From Odobenus rosmarus divergens (taxonomy: Eukaryota; Chordata; Mammalia; Carnivora; Odobenidae): DNA of 64,000 nucleotides. Numbering within the stretch: position 1 is the stretch's first letter; each line of letters opens with the position of its first letter. Below the pieces are notes generated by a model that did not search any database, was not told where the DNA came from, and was given only the letters and a program-made list of their open reading frames with translations. The translations under genes and the position numbers were made by a program. The stretch is from positions 440,352 to 504,351 of the forward strand of contig NW_004451409.1 in the NCBI RefSeq assembly GCF_000321225.1, written 5' to 3'. Shown in pieces: positions 27,201 to 36,363 of this stretch.

Positions 27201-30200
27201 GAAGCCAAAATGTATAGTTTCAATGCTTTATTTTGTTTTGTTTTCTCACTCAAAAACTCTATATTATATAAATCAGAGTAACTGTTGATATGAATTACTT
27301 AGAACAATTGTCTTATTTACTCATTCTGGCATTTGTAGATTAAAACAATTGAAAGGACCTATTACTTCAAGGTTTTCTTAATATTATCAAAATTTGTTTA
27401 AAAAGCAACTACAGGGGCCCTGGGCGGCTCAGTCGGTTAAGCATCTGCCTTCGGCTCAGGTCATGATCCCAGCGTCCTGGGATCGAGTGCTGCATCGCTT
27501 CTCTTTGTCCCTCTGCCTGCAGCTCCCCCTGCTTGTGCTCTCTCTGACAAATAAATACATAATATCTTTTAAAAAGAAATAAAAATAAATAAATATAAAA
27601 AGCAACTACAGTCCTTTAGGGACAAAGTAAGCATAGTTGAATACTTGCTGAGTTTCATTAAATTGCATCTGAGATATAATAATAAAAATAATCAGTTATT
27701 AACCAAAGTCTTGAGTTGTAAACAAGCATAGTCTACAGTTTATGTATCATTAAATGACATTGATTGCCTCTTGCAGTTTGCTGGATCTTTTGACATAATC
27801 TTTAGTTTAAAAGGGAAATGCATGAAGAAACAGCCACCTTTAGCCAAACTAAAAATTGATGGTGGCAGTATTAGTGCTTGTGTTTTAAGGAACTAGAGAA
27901 CTGTGTTTTCATTCTTTTGATAACTTTTCACTGACCTCCCTGCTTCTGAGTAGGTACAGTCTTTTCTAGAACATTCCAGTCTCTCCACTTCTTAGTAGCT
28001 ACAAACTTCTGTAATTTTTTTTTTTTTTTTTTTGCTTTATCTTTTCAGTTCTCTTTTCTCTCCTTACAACTTTCTCTTCTTCTCCCAAGCAAAGGTGGAT
28101 AGAAGAATTTGTTCTCTTGGTTATAAAGTGGAAGAGAACCATTCCAGTTTTTTTTTTTTTTGTCCCCAAACAACTTAAACACTCAGATCTATATTTTTTC
28201 ACTTTTTTAAATTTTAATTCAATTAATTAACATATAATGTATGATTGGTTTCAGAGGTGCAGGTCTGTGATTCATCAGTCTTATATAATACCCAGTACTC
28301 ATTACATCACATGCCTTCCTTGATGTCCATCCTTCCAGGATGTCCATCACCCCATTGCCTCACCCCTCTCCCCTGCAGCAACCCTTAGTTTGTTTCCTAT
28401 GATTAAGAGTCTCTTATGGTTTGTCTCCCTGCTGGTTTCTTCTTGTTTTATTTTTTCCTCTCTTCCCCTATGGTCCTAGGACTGCCTTGTTTCTCAAATT
28501 CTACATATCAGTGAGATCATATGATAATTGTCTTTCTCTGATTGACTTACTTTGCTTAGCATAATACCTTCCAGCTCCATCCACATTATTGCAAAACACT
28601 ACGATCTATATTTAAAACTGTTCATTTTTTAGGAGAAATTTAGGCTTTTTATATAAAATAAAGTACATATTTTCAAATACCTGAATAGCATTTAATAATA
28701 GCATTGCTAAATTACTAAAAAAGCATTACTTTCTTTGTTGTTCTTAAGTAGCTATATTGTTTTTACTCAGAATTTTAGTATTTTTTTCTATTTAAAAATA
28801 TTCTTTATCAATTCTGTGAAACTGGTAGGGGAAGAATATCGTCTCTATTTATGGGTAAGACACTGAGGTATAGGAAAGTTACACAACACTCTACACAGCT
28901 AGCTAATGGCAGGGCCAAGAGTAGAATACAAATTTAATAAGATTCTTCATCAGGAAACTTCTGGGGGCACCTGGGTGGCTCAGTCAGTTAAGCTCCTGAC
29001 TCTTGATTTTGGCTCAGGTTGTGATCTCAGGGTCATGAGATCAAGCCCCACATCAGGCTTCGCACTCAATGCAGAGTCTGCTCCAGGTTCTCTCCTTCTC
29101 CCTCTGCCCGTCCTACTTAAGCATGCACGCATGCTCACTCTCTCAAATAAATAAATAAAATCTTTAAAAAAAAAAAAAAAGGAAAGAAATTTCTGAAAAC
29201 CTGGGGCTCCTGAGTGGCTCAGTCAGTTAAGCATCCGCCTTTGGCTCAGGTCATGATCCCAGAGTCCTGAGATCAAGCTGGCATCAGGCTCCCTGCTCAG
29301 CGGGGAGCCTGCTTCTCCCTCTCCCTCTGCTCTTACTGCCCCCCACCCCGTGCTCATGCTCTCTTTCAAATAAATAGATAAAATCTTTTAAAAAAAGAAA
29401 GGAAAAGAGGGAGGGAGGGAGGGATTTCTGAAAACAAAGACCACCAGTTAGGGTGACTTGTTTTGTTTGATGTTCCTACATTTTTTTCAGTTCTTTGAAC
29501 CAGGTCCCGTAAATCATGTTTTCACAGATAGCTTTTCCTATATCTTAAAAAGTAAAAACTGAACCAAAAGAAGTTTTTCCTTAATATTCCATTTCATTTC
29601 TTTCTAAGGGTTGATTTACTAGTTAATAAATAATTTGAATTATCATAACATCAGTTATGAGAAATGTTATTAATTCAAGGATATTGCATTATCAGAAATG
29701 TTTCAATAAATTTAAAAACACAGAAAAACTTATATAACAGAGATCCAAAGAATAATTCTAAAGGTTCACATAAAAAGGTATTTAACAAATGTTCATTGGA
29801 CTGCTTTGTGCAAAGTACTATGCTAGGTGGATTATATATACAGATGAATAGTGGTTTTTTTCTTCTAAAATTCCTTACCTGTGTAATGGAGCAGACAGTC
29901 ATAAGTATGAATAATGGAGGGCTGGGTGTAGTACCCACCAATTTCTAAAGTTCTGTAGAGCAGTTGACATTATGTTGGTTTGGAGAAGAGAAGCATACTA
30001 ACAGGTTTGTTTTTTAAATCACTCACTAATGATGGCAGCTAATCCTACTGGTTTATAGAGATGGGAGTAAATCACTAAATGATTTTAATACAGAGATTTA
30101 GCATATAAATAAATCATCTGCTTAAGAGCTAGCATGTATTGAATGCTTACTAAGTAATCTTAGGACTTTTTTTGTTTATAATCCTCCTTACAGTAATCCT

Positions 30201-33200
30201 GCAAAATAGGTATTCTTATCTCCAGTTTACAGATTGGTAAACTGAGAGTAAGTCTCATGCCTAAAATCCAATAGTTAAGTATACTGGGATTCTAAATCGG
30301 ACCTGACTGGCTACATGATCCCCATCATTCCGTTAGGACACTCTGTATCCTTTACTTTAGCCCTCAGTTTCTTATCTGTAAAATGAAAATAATACTTGTA
30401 CTTACCAGCACAGTGCCTAAAATACAGTAAATACTTAAAAATTATGGTAGATACATAGATACATATACTTACACAAATTGAAATTTATTAAGTACCTAGT
30501 TTATACCTTCTGTTCATTATCTCACTTAATCTCTTAAACAATCCTGCATGTAGGTATTAGTCCATCTTTTTTTTTTTTTTAGATTTTATTTATTAGAGAG
30601 AGAGCAAGCGAGAGAGAGAGAGCACGAGTTGGGGGGGGTGCAGAGGGAGAGGGAGGAATAGACTCCCAGCTGGGCAGGGAGCTCAAGGCGGGGCTCCGTC
30701 CCAAGACCCTGGAATCAGGACCTGAACTGAAGGCAGATGCTTAACTGACTGAGCTACCCAGGCATCCCCAATATTAGTCCATCTTTAAAGATAAATTTGC
30801 TCAAGGTAACCAAATGATACGAGGCAGGATTCAAAGTCTGTTTCTCTAGTTATTACCTTTAGGTTATATATTTATATCCTTAAATGATTTAACTTTACTT
30901 TCCATTGATTCTGTATAAACATATAAAGTATGTTAAGCATTGTATTTTACATAATTTCCTAATCACCTTCAACTAAAGGACATATATGCATTCATTCCAG
31001 TTACAGAGTGCTTCAAGCACTATTCACTTATGTGACAAGAAGAAAATGGAGTCATCTCTGAACATACCTGTAACTCATGGACCACAGGAGGTAAAAAAAT
31101 TATGTTGATAAACTCAAAATATGAGCAGAAAATGAAAAATCATTTAGTCTTAATTCCTTTCTTTATATGTGGGAAGCTAAAGCCCCAGGAGATTTTAAGA
31201 TTTATTAGGTAGCCAGTGGCAATCTCCATTTCAGACTCAAACACTCCTAATTTTCATGCCACTGTTCATTTCATTGAATCATACATAGTCCTTGCTTCTT
31301 TGTTTGCCATTAACTTTAGTCCCTGTCATTGTTTCATATAATGAATGGTGTTCCAATTTGTCCATAGGCAAATCATTGATTACATTTTTACCATTATATT
31401 TATGCCTTCTTATCCACATGTAAACTAGCTATAATACTGCTTTGTCCTTACCTCTTACAATGATTAATGAAAGGCAAAATGCCATTTCCGTGGCTATCTA
31501 AAAGGAAAGATTTCTTTTTTTTTTTAAGATTTTTTATTTATTTGAGAGAGAGAGAATGAGAGATCGAGAGCACGAGAGGGAAGAGGGTCAGAGGGAGAAG
31601 CAGACTCCCTGCTGAGCAGGGAGCCCGATGTGGGACTCGATCCCGGGACTCCAGGATCATGACCTGAGCCGAAGGCAGTCGCTTAACCAACTGAGCTACC
31701 CAGGCGCCCAGGAAAGATTTCTTTAGTAGCATTCATTCATATTTCAAATTAATAATTTCTCCTAAGAATATATAAGACTTGTTTTATATATGTTTCTTTA
31801 ATTTTATAAGGTATAAATTGTAATAGTTTTTATTCTTTTTTATAGTAAACCAAAATCAAGAACTATTTAGAAATTAAAGCTATGTAACTTTAAAAATGAT
31901 TTTCTATTAATCTAAATAATTTATCTTCTATTTACTTTAGGAATCGTGTGGATCCTCTCAACCCCATGAAAGTAGTGATTCTAGTAGAGCCTCAAAGTCC
32001 CTGTCAGCATCTCCAGACAATGATTTTTTATCTAGTATGTAAATTTTTCAGTCAGTATTACTTGCATGTTTTCCATTTTTTTTAAGATAATATTATTGGT
32101 CAGCAGTCATGGTTTATATGGAACACAGCTTTCATCTGCAGCCATAACTCATTTTTTTTAAAAGTGTTAGAATCTTAAGTTGTGAAAATAGTAGTGGGGT
32201 GTTCCACAAATACATTAAAATATTGAAGGCATTGTGTTCGACTTTGTGAAAAGATATTTTAAAAAATACCTTCTAAGAGAAGAGAAATGTTTCTAAGTAA
32301 CCATAGTATGAGATAGAAAGTGATGTAAAGGAGATATGGATGTAGAGCTATGATAATACACTGGAAAAGTAACATTTTTTATAAAGCATTTCACAACAAC
32401 CTTGTGAGGGAGATATTCCTCATTTTACAGATTTTTAAAATCAAGACTTCCTGGATCACATAGTTAGTAGCTGGCAAATCCAAGACTTGAAGCCAAGTCT
32501 TTTGATAAATATTTTCATGTCACTCCACTACACCATGTTGTCATCATGAAGAAATTGTTTCTGACTGAAGGTTGGACCTATAGTTATAAAGATGGGCATT
32601 CCAGGCAAAAGGAACAACATAGAGGCACAGAAGCAAGAAAACACAGAGAACAGTGAGTAGTTGGTTTTAGCTGGTAAAGAGGATGAATGAAAGGAGATAA
32701 AAGACCAATAGGGTGGAGTCATATCACAAATTCTAACACTTCGCGGAGCTGTTTGGGCTTTTTCACTTGGGTAGGGAGCAGCTATTGCAGATATTTGAGC
32801 AAGGGTGTGACATGACAAAAATTTTTTGCTTTAGGAAGATTCGTCCTGGCTGGAATATGTATTGGAAGGAAAAGGAGAATGCAGGTGGGGAAACCAGTTA
32901 GTAGACTGTTAGTCTGTTACTGTAATATACCTGAGAGGTTGTGAGACCTGATCCAGAATACAAGAAGGGAGAAATGGTGAGAGAAATGCTATGGAGGACA
33001 CACTGAAGGAGCTTATAGAATTCTACTTGTGGGAAGAAAGAGAGAAAAAAAGAGCGAACAAGTTGTCAAGCCTGGTCACTGGGAGAACATTGATGCTATT
33101 AACAGAAATAGTTGAAATAGGTTTTAGAGTTAGATGAATAATTAAGTTTTTAATTTTTTTTTTTTTCAAATTTGAGGTGCTTAGCGCATATGAGGTTGAT

Positions 33201-34737
33201 GTCTAGTGGGCTGTTGAAAATGTAAGACTAAGGCTCAGTGAAGAAAGGAAATTTAATTGTATAGATTTTGGAAGAGAGGTGACAGTTGAGACCCTGAGGT
33301 TGAATAGGATTACCGAGGAAGAGTGTAGAAAGACACATATCATAAATAGATTTAGAAGACACATTTAAAGTACAGAAGGAAGAAGACACAGAAGAAATAC
33401 GGAATTATGTGAAGAAGTAAAATTTCATGATTTATAATTTACATAAAACAGACAAGCACAGACAGAAGTGTGGTAAAAACATTCATTATAAACACATTTT
33501 TGTTCTAAAATATATTTGTGGAATTAGGTTTATGAACCAGCTTTAATAACAGTGAAAATTTAAACACATTGAATACTATCCTCTGTGTGACCCAGATGTT
33601 GATATTTTAGCTAATAGGAATAGCTAAGGACTATTCTACCCCTAATGAAGATACTGTGTTTTGTAGGAAAAACTCAAGACTTTTCTACGCTGTGTCACTA
33701 TCCCGTAAATCACAGTTGCAATAGTAACATTTCTGCAGCTCAGAAGGGGACATTTTGTGATCACAAGACCACCCTGTGCTCTTTAGCAGTAATAAATCCA
33801 CTCCCAGCTGAGGGAAACTCAGGTAAATATTTAGCACTTTGTAAATGATGCTGTTTACCTCGCAACTATATGTTCAGTATATTTGCCATGCAATAAGTTT
33901 TGTCTTTATTTCTTCAACATGATAAATATATACCTTCTTAAGTAGGAAAGTACTTCCAATCCTAGGAGATAAGAGTGCTAACATGTAATAATAGGCCCAC
34001 ATGGTATTCCATGAACATCTAACATCTATGTAGGGAGGGAGTGCTAAAAGGAGGTGTGACTTAATATGTTACTAAAGGTGAAGTTATTTTTGTTTATTTA
34101 AAAAATATGCAGATATCCTTTATATTAAAAAATATATATAACATAGATTGGGTTTTGCCCCGTGGATTTATAGCATATAAAAAGGCTTTTTCTGGGAAGG
34201 GAACTGAAGGGAAAAGAAGAGATAACCCAAATATCTGAGTGTTTCCTGAAAATTAGCAGCATCCCCCAAAATTGTGTTCCATATTAGCATAACCGTAGAA
34301 AATTAGGGGTTTTATTCCTTGTCACTTCTTTGTTCATCCAGTGTTACTCATAGCTGTTTACCTGTCCTCATTCGTCTGTCATGCCTTGCTCTTCTGCAGC
34401 GCGATCACAGCCTGGCATAGCCCAACAGTGGATCCAGAGTAAAAGGGAAGACATTGTGAGCCAGATGACAGAAGCCTGCCTTAACCAGTCGCTAGACGCT
34501 CTTCTGTCCAGGGACTTGATCATGAAGGAGGACTATGAACTCATTAGTACCAAACCTACAAGGACCTCAAAAGTCAGACAGTTACTGGACACCACTGACA
34601 TCCAAGGAGAAGAATTTGCCAAAGTTATAGTACAAAAGTTGAAAGATAACAAGCAAATGGGTCTTCAGCCTTACCCGGAAATACTTGTGGTTTCTCGATT
34701 ACAATCTTTAAATTTATTGCAAAATAAAAGCTTATAA
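6098..34737 (+). CDS. RIPK2: RIPK2, receptor-interacting serine/threonine-protein kinase 2 (whole spliced coding region)
   Basis: Coding exons: 6098-6270, 10658-10811, 13388-13543, 20376-20533, 21437-21486, 22302-22463, 26679-26764, 31001-31090, 31941-32034, 33667-33822, 34400-34737. All ten introns are GT..AG and the joined frame is 1617 nt (538 residues plus stop), close to the 540 of human RIPK2. Seen: glycine loop around residues 24-32, lysine K47, alpha-C E66, threonine gatekeeper T95, HHD catalytic loop with D146, DFG at 164-166, and a C-terminal CARD at about 430-522. Known for the family: a cytosolic kinase recruited by CARD-CARD contact to NOD1/NOD2 after peptidoglycan sensing, polyubiquitinated by XIAP and others, and driving TAK1/IKK, NF-kB and MAPK signalling. 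The ubiquitin-acceptor K209 and autophosphorylation site S176 are kept, and Y472 matches human Y474. The start was chosen because [12 protein letters not shown] matches the conserved N terminus. Confidence 0.98.
8120..8340 (+). repeat. MIR in RIPK2 intron 1
   Basis: Order of head (CAGGCTTTGGAGTCCCACAA), middle (CTGAGCCTCAGTGCCCTC) and tail (ATAAAGTGTATGACACATA) matches MIR. Confidence 0.75.
9070..10080 (+). mobile_element. L2 relic (interrupted 9700-9945)
   Basis: Eroded L2 body (TGTCATTACCCTGCTCAAAA at about 9157) and 3' end (ATAATAAATGTTCAGTATTT near 10026). An inverted L1 insertion splits it. Confidence 0.6.
9715..9940 (-). mobile_element. Old L1 insertion with inverted 5' part
   Basis: 9715-9840 is antisense L1 3' UTR, and 9841-9940 is sense L1 ORF2 sequence (GGGAAATGCAAATCAAAATC). 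Read on the minus strand this is an inverted 5' piece followed by the 3' end. Confidence 0.65.
10470..10575 (-). repeat. MIR fragment, antisense
   Basis: Inverted MIR core: ATTATCCCTACTTTAAATATG followed by GAAACTAAGGGACAGAGAAG. Confidence 0.55.
10658..10811 (+). CDS. RIPK2: RIPK2 coding exon 2
   Basis: Residues 58-109. The acceptor is tttctttag, and the first base completes Ser58. It encodes the alpha-C helix with E66 (LREAE), the hinge region TEYMPNGS with gatekeeper T95 and M98, and ends LNELLHR before donor gtaagt. Phase and sequence match the human exon closely. Confidence 0.97.
11521..11735 (+). mobile_element. CAN SINE in RIPK2 intron 2
   Basis: Full-length element with an AAAT-rich tail (11680-11735). 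Perfect 15-bp target duplication AAAATCACTCGGTCT at 11506-11520 and 11736-11750, so the insertion is fairly young. Confidence 0.95.
13001..13015. repeat. Short (GT)n
   Basis: Seven to eight GT units in RIPK2 intron 2. Confidence 0.8.
13388..13543 (+). CDS. RIPK2: RIPK2 coding exon 3
   Basis: Residues 110-161, exactly 52 codons, bounded by acceptor ctgaag and donor gtaatt. It carries the catalytic loop HHDLKTQN, with the proton-acceptor aspartate D146 and metal-binding N151. The HHD in place of the usual HRD is normal for RIPK2. Confidence 0.97.
13800..15075 (-). mobile_element. Ancient L1 3' end, antisense, in RIPK2 intron 3
   Basis: About 1.3 kb of inverted L1: AAATGGAATCATACAGTATG, the ACCAGCAGTGTATGA phrase and the GAAGTCCAATTTATCAGGG phrase of ORF2. 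Decayed, no intact frame. Confidence 0.8.
15780..16380 (+). repeat. Unnamed ancient repeat, copy A
   Basis: Shares with 38930-39480 the order of a pyrimidine-rich lead, a segment mentioning CTCCCAGCTTTGTGTCATCC (here 16235) and a block on ACCAGTACAGAGCTCAGATC. Class not determined. Confidence 0.4.
16480..16770 (+). repeat. L2 3' end in RIPK2 intron 3
   Basis: TTTATTGACTGTCTCCCCCA, AATAAACTCCATGAAGACAG and the terminal TATTTGTTGAATAAACAAAT are typical L2 3'-end phrases. Confidence 0.75.
18631..18839 (+). mobile_element. CAN SINE in RIPK2 intron 3
   Basis: Full-length element. Target duplication AACATTTTTCACTT at 18616-18629 and 18840-18853. Confidence 0.95.
19000..19255 (-). repeat. MIR, antisense, in RIPK2 intron 3
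   Basis: Inverted MIR: TTATTATCCCCAGTTTGCAG, CACACAGAGGCACAGAAA and the CTAGAACCCATGTTCTTAGC end. Confidence 0.75.
20376..20533 (+). CDS. RIPK2: RIPK2 coding exon 4
   Basis: Residues 162-213 plus two bases of codon 214. It begins IADFGLSK, so DFG is at 164-166. It contains the activation segment with S176 (known autophosphorylation site), the PPE motif that replaces APE, and K209 (known ubiquitination site). The acceptor is cccttacag. The donor gtataa at 20534 is weaker than the consensus. Confidence 0.97.
20534..21436 (+). other. RIPK2: RIPK2 intron 4
   Basis: 903 bp. An antisense SINE at 20611-20796 starts 77 bp after exon 4. The rest (20812-21436) is AT-rich with no recognised element. 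Confidence 0.85.
20611..20796 (-). mobile_element. CAN SINE in RIPK2 intron 4, antisense
   Basis: Antisense element with a perfect 15-bp target duplication GAAGCTACATTTTAA (20596-20610 and 20797-20811). It starts only 77 bp after the exon 4 donor. Confidence 0.95.
21437..21486 (+). CDS. RIPK2: RIPK2 coding exon 5 (50 nt)
   Basis: A 50-nt microexon. The leading C completes Ser214, followed by [16 protein letters not shown] and one base of codon 231. It encodes the alpha-F region of the C-lobe. Acceptor taaaag, donor gtaagt. It is too short to stand out as an open reading frame and was found by splicing phase. Skipping it would shift the frame. Confidence 0.96.
21487..22301 (+). other. RIPK2: RIPK2 intron 5
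   Basis: 815 bp. 21640-21800 weakly resembles a MIR (the segment on a missing value of the Cys/Ala-type head followed by a Cag-Tttc tail is eroded). Nothing else recognised. Confidence 0.7.
22302..22463 (+). CDS. RIPK2: RIPK2 coding exon 6
   Basis: Residues 231 (split) to 284 plus one base. The acceptor ttttgacag is followed by AAGTCACC, giving Glu231 where human has Asp. It continues [17 protein letters not shown] and ends with the C-lobe motif [13 protein letters not shown], the usual end-of-kinase arginine-proline signature. Donor gtgagt at 22464. Confidence 0.97.
22640..22900 (+). repeat. Unnamed ancient repeat, family 2
   Basis: ACAATGGAACACCATTAAAG and GATCACTCTTGTTGCTGTGT recur in eroded form at 32560-33010, 42190-42800 and 44380-44820. 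Confidence 0.45.
23783..23974 (+). mobile_element. CAN SINE in RIPK2 intron 6
   Basis: Diverged head (GGGCACCTAGTGGCTCAG). Target duplication ATTAATGGCCA at 23772-23782 and 23975-23985. Confidence 0.92.
25835..26550 (-). mobile_element. Ancient L1 ORF2 fragment, antisense, in RIPK2 intron 6
   Basis: Inverted ORF2 sequence. A minus-strand frame at 26042-26407 (121 codons) is a surviving piece of the ORF2 C-terminal region, not a host gene. Confidence 0.8.
26679..26764 (+). CDS. RIPK2: RIPK2 coding exon 7
   Basis: Residues 285 (split) to 313. It encodes [18 protein letters not shown] and the following helix to QLKKTK, the end of the kinase fold and the start of the linker. Acceptor ttatgtag, donor gtaaat; it ends on a codon boundary. 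Confidence 0.96.
27415..27596 (+). mobile_element. CAN SINE in RIPK2 intron 7, internally shortened
   Basis: Perfect 15-bp target duplication AAAAAGCAACTACAG (27400-27414 and 27597-27611). The middle (CCTGCTCAG.GGGAGCC block) is missing compared with full-length neighbours. Confidence 0.94.
28197..28602 (-). mobile_element. 5'-truncated carnivore L1, antisense, in RIPK2 intron 7
   Basis: Inverted 3' UTR and ORF2 end (TTCAGAGGTGCAGGTCTGTG, CATCCACATTATTGCAAA). Target duplication GATCTATATTT at 28186-28196 and 28603-28613. Confidence 0.85.
28840..28915 (-). repeat. MIR fragment, antisense
   Basis: Short inverted MIR core (AAGACACTGAGGTATAGGAA then CTAGCTAATGGCAGGGCCAAG). Confidence 0.5.
28963..29180 (+). 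mobile_element. CAN SINE in RIPK2 intron 7 (first of a tandem pair)
   Basis: Full-length, older subtype (ATCTCAGGGTCATGAGATCAAG) with a long A tail. Directly followed by a second SINE. Confidence 0.92.
29201..29423 (+). mobile_element. CAN SINE in RIPK2 intron 7 (second of a tandem pair)
   Basis: Inserted just after the first element's tail. Target duplication ATTTCTGAAAAC at 29189-29200 and 29424-29435. The tail ends in a GGGA repeat. Confidence 0.92.
30125..30300 (-). repeat. MIR, antisense
   Basis: Inverted core TTATCTCCAGTTTACAGATT followed by GGTAAACTGAGAGTAAG. Confidence 0.65.
30340..30460 (+). repeat. MIR fragment
   Basis: CCTCAGTTTCTTATCTGTAA, AATGAAAATAATACTTGTAC and CACAGTGCCTAAAATACAGT. 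Confidence 0.65.
30490..30860 (-). repeat. MIR, antisense, split by a SINE
   Basis: Left part 30490-30569 (CACTTAATCTCTTAAACAAT) and right part 30787-30860 resume on either side of the SINE at 30570-30771. Confidence 0.6.
30570..30771 (-). mobile_element. CAN SINE in RIPK2 intron 7, antisense, inside a MIR
   Basis: Perfect 15-bp target duplication TATTAGTCCATCTTT (30555-30569 and 30772-30786). It splits an older antisense MIR. Confidence 0.95.
31001..31090 (+). CDS. RIPK2: RIPK2 coding exon 8
   Basis: Residues 314-343, exactly 30 codons, starting [18 protein letters not shown] and ending GPQE. It is part of the flexible linker between kinase and CARD. Acceptor ttcattccag, donor gtaaaa. Confidence 0.95.
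31091..31940 (+). other. RIPK2: RIPK2 intron 8
   Basis: 850 bp containing one young antisense SINE (31518-31709). The rest is unremarkable AT-rich sequence. Confidence 0.85.
31518..31709 (-). mobile_element. Young CAN SINE in RIPK2 intron 8, antisense
   Basis: Perfect 15-bp target duplication AGGAAAGATTTCTTT (31503-31517 and 31710-31724). Almost the same sequence as the element at 52449-52644, so probably the same young subfamily. Confidence 0.96.
31941..32034 (+). CDS. RIPK2: RIPK2 coding exon 9
   Basis: Residues 344-374 plus one base of codon 375. Serine-rich linker, [18 protein letters not shown], ending DNDFLS. Acceptor tttactttag, donor gtatgt at 32035. The linker diverges more from human than the kinase or CARD does, as usual for this gene. 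Confidence 0.95.
32370..32540 (-). repeat. MIR, antisense, in RIPK2 intron 9
   Basis: CAACAACCTTGTGAGGGAGA, TCATTTTACAGATTTTTAAA and CATAGTTAGTAGCTGGCAAA. Confidence 0.65.
32560..33010 (+). repeat. Unnamed ancient repeat, family 2
   Basis: GGGCATTCCAGGCAAAAGGA lead and GGAAACCAGTTAGTAGACTG block, same family as 22640-22900. Confidence 0.45.
33667..33822 (+). CDS. RIPK2: RIPK2 coding exon 10
   Basis: Residues 375 (split) to 426 plus one base. It begins RKTQDF after acceptor ttttgtag and ends AEGNS before donor gtaaat. Linker sequence rich in Ser, Asn and Cys/His. Against human RIPK2 recalled from memory, it is two codons shorter just after the start of the exon, which accounts for the 538 versus 540 residue length. 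Confidence 0.95.
33823..34399 (+). other. RIPK2: RIPK2 intron 10
   Basis: 577 bp, the shortest intron, free of young repeats. Nothing recognised apart from the splice sites. Confidence 0.85.
34400..34737 (+). CDS. RIPK2: RIPK2 terminal coding exon 11 (CARD)
   Basis: Residues 427-538 and stop TAA. The acceptor is ctcttctgcag. It encodes the caspase-recruitment domain at about 430-522 (from [13 protein letters not shown] onward), with MKEDYEL carrying Y472 (human Y474), the [18 protein letters not shown] stretch, and the C-terminal tail ending LLQNKSL. The CARD pairs with the CARDs of NOD1 and NOD2 and polymerises into filaments. Near-identity to human fits strong constraint. Confidence 0.97.
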
Positions 34738-35215
34738 GGGACTCTTTTTCAAGAAGAAAAGTCATTCTATAAAAGGGTATTTTATATTTCTGTTGCCTTT
34801 ATCTTATTGGCTTTATAAAATCCACATGAGTATTAGAAGCTTTAATGAAGTTTCTTCTTCAGGTAAATATTAGTCTTCTTCCATGACATTATAGTATTTT
34901 TTAAAATTAATATATTAGTCTGCATTTTGCTACAGAGTTCAATTGTTTGTCTCTGGTTAATTGAAGTTATTTTTTAAATGTAATAATTATATTCTTGTAT
35001 ATAACAATGTCTTAAGGTGTGATGCATTTCTCATGGAAGCCATTTTCATATTCACTTTCTTTATGGGTTATTTATTACTTGTCTAAGATGCAGTTTGGCT
35101 TTTGGAAATGTAGGCTTTATACATAAATTAGAGCTAGTACAGCATTTCTAACCTGTAGTACCAGGTTCAAATCCTCACCAAAAGTTGTTCATTAAACTTT
35201 GTTATCCAGATTACA
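34738..35215 (+). other. RIPK2: RIPK2 3' untranslated region (end estimated)
   Basis: AT-rich sequence follows the stop. A variant poly(A) signal ATTAAA lies at 35191-35196, which would give a 3' UTR of roughly 470-480 nt. A later AATAAA at 36487-36492 lies beyond a SINE insertion and is less likely to be the main end. No transcript data were available, so the end is an estimate. Confidence 0.5.
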
Positions 35216-36184
35216 TTTTTAAATCCTATTCGTTGAATTCTTCTTTAAAAAAAATGTTTCAAAGGTAAAATGACACAAAGTCTATGAAGAAAAAATTAAT
35301 CTTTCAATATATGTTTCTACCCTCATTTCTAACCTCAACTAGCAACCAAGGTAACCAAAAATGAACAGCACACTGTTCATCCTTCTATATCCTTCTTCCT
35401 ACTCATATGTATACATTCATGTGGGAAAGGGTCTTTCATTAATATTATTATAATACATGATACTACAACCTAATTTTTGCACTCAATAGTACATCATGTG
35501 CAGCCTTCCAGATCATGAATAAATCTAACTCATTCTTTTTAATTACTGCATAATGTCGAGGCTGCTTTTTTTTTAACTTGTTCACCAAGTTTAGCCAAAA
35601 CAATATAGTGTGAGTAATTTTTTTGTTTAATAACTTATGTCACTAAGTGAAAATTTACAAGGCATAATCCCCCTTCTGAAAATGTTTATTAATAATGTCA
35701 GCAAAAAGTATGATGCAGGTTAAATTCTAAACAAACTTTCAAAAAGCACCAGACGCACAGTATGAAAAAAGAAGGAGAAGGAGGTTGGGGCAAGTAAATA
35801 TTTTATTAAAATTATAAAATAAGTATTTTAATCTCCATTTGGAGCTTGACATTAACCTGTGGTACCTTATTACTATGTCTCTGAGAAATATGGAAATTAG
35901 TAGGTAAAAATGGAAACCAATTAAGTATATGAGTGATCTATTATATCTCTTATTTTTAAGGTGTTAGGATAAAGATTTAATTGAGAAATGAGAAGATGGG
36001 ATTGATTTAGGTTGTACATAGACACAGCACTAAATATTTAAGTCAAATAGTAAGGAAGTTCTTTTCAGTTCTTCCTTGAGCCTTCTAATTAAGTAGAGGA
36101 GAATGTCACAATTGTGCTGTCATCTTTTAATCCCCCTTGTTAAGAAAAAGAATAGGCTTCAGAACTTCAGAAACAATATTTAGC

Positions 36185-36363
36185 GGGCGCCTGTGTGGCT
36201 CAGTCGGTTAAGCGTCTGCCTTCGGCTCAGGTCACGATCCCAGGGTCCTGTGATCAAGTCCCACATCAGGCTCCTTGCTCAGTGGGAAGCCTGCTTCTCC
36301 CTCTCCCTCTCCCCTTCCCCCCTGCTCGTTCTCTCTCTCTCAAATAAAATCTTTAAAAAAATC
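36185..36363 (+). mobile_element. CAN SINE downstream of RIPK2
   Basis: Perfect 14-bp target duplication AAACAATATTTAGC (36171-36184 and 36364-36377). Confidence 0.95.

Larger units (their letters stand above)
26765..31000 (+). other. RIPK2: RIPK2 intron 7
   Basis: 4236 bp, the most repeat-loaded intron: SINEs at 27415, 28963, 29201 and 30570, an antisense L1 3' end at 28197, and MIR fragments at 28840, 30125, 30340 and 30490/30787. 27612-28000 and 29440-30120 show nothing recognised. Confidence 0.85.
32035..33666 (+). other. RIPK2: RIPK2 intron 9
   Basis: 1632 bp. Antisense MIR at about 32370-32540 and an unnamed old repeat at about 32560-33010. 33010-33666 shows nothing recognised. Confidence 0.85.
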
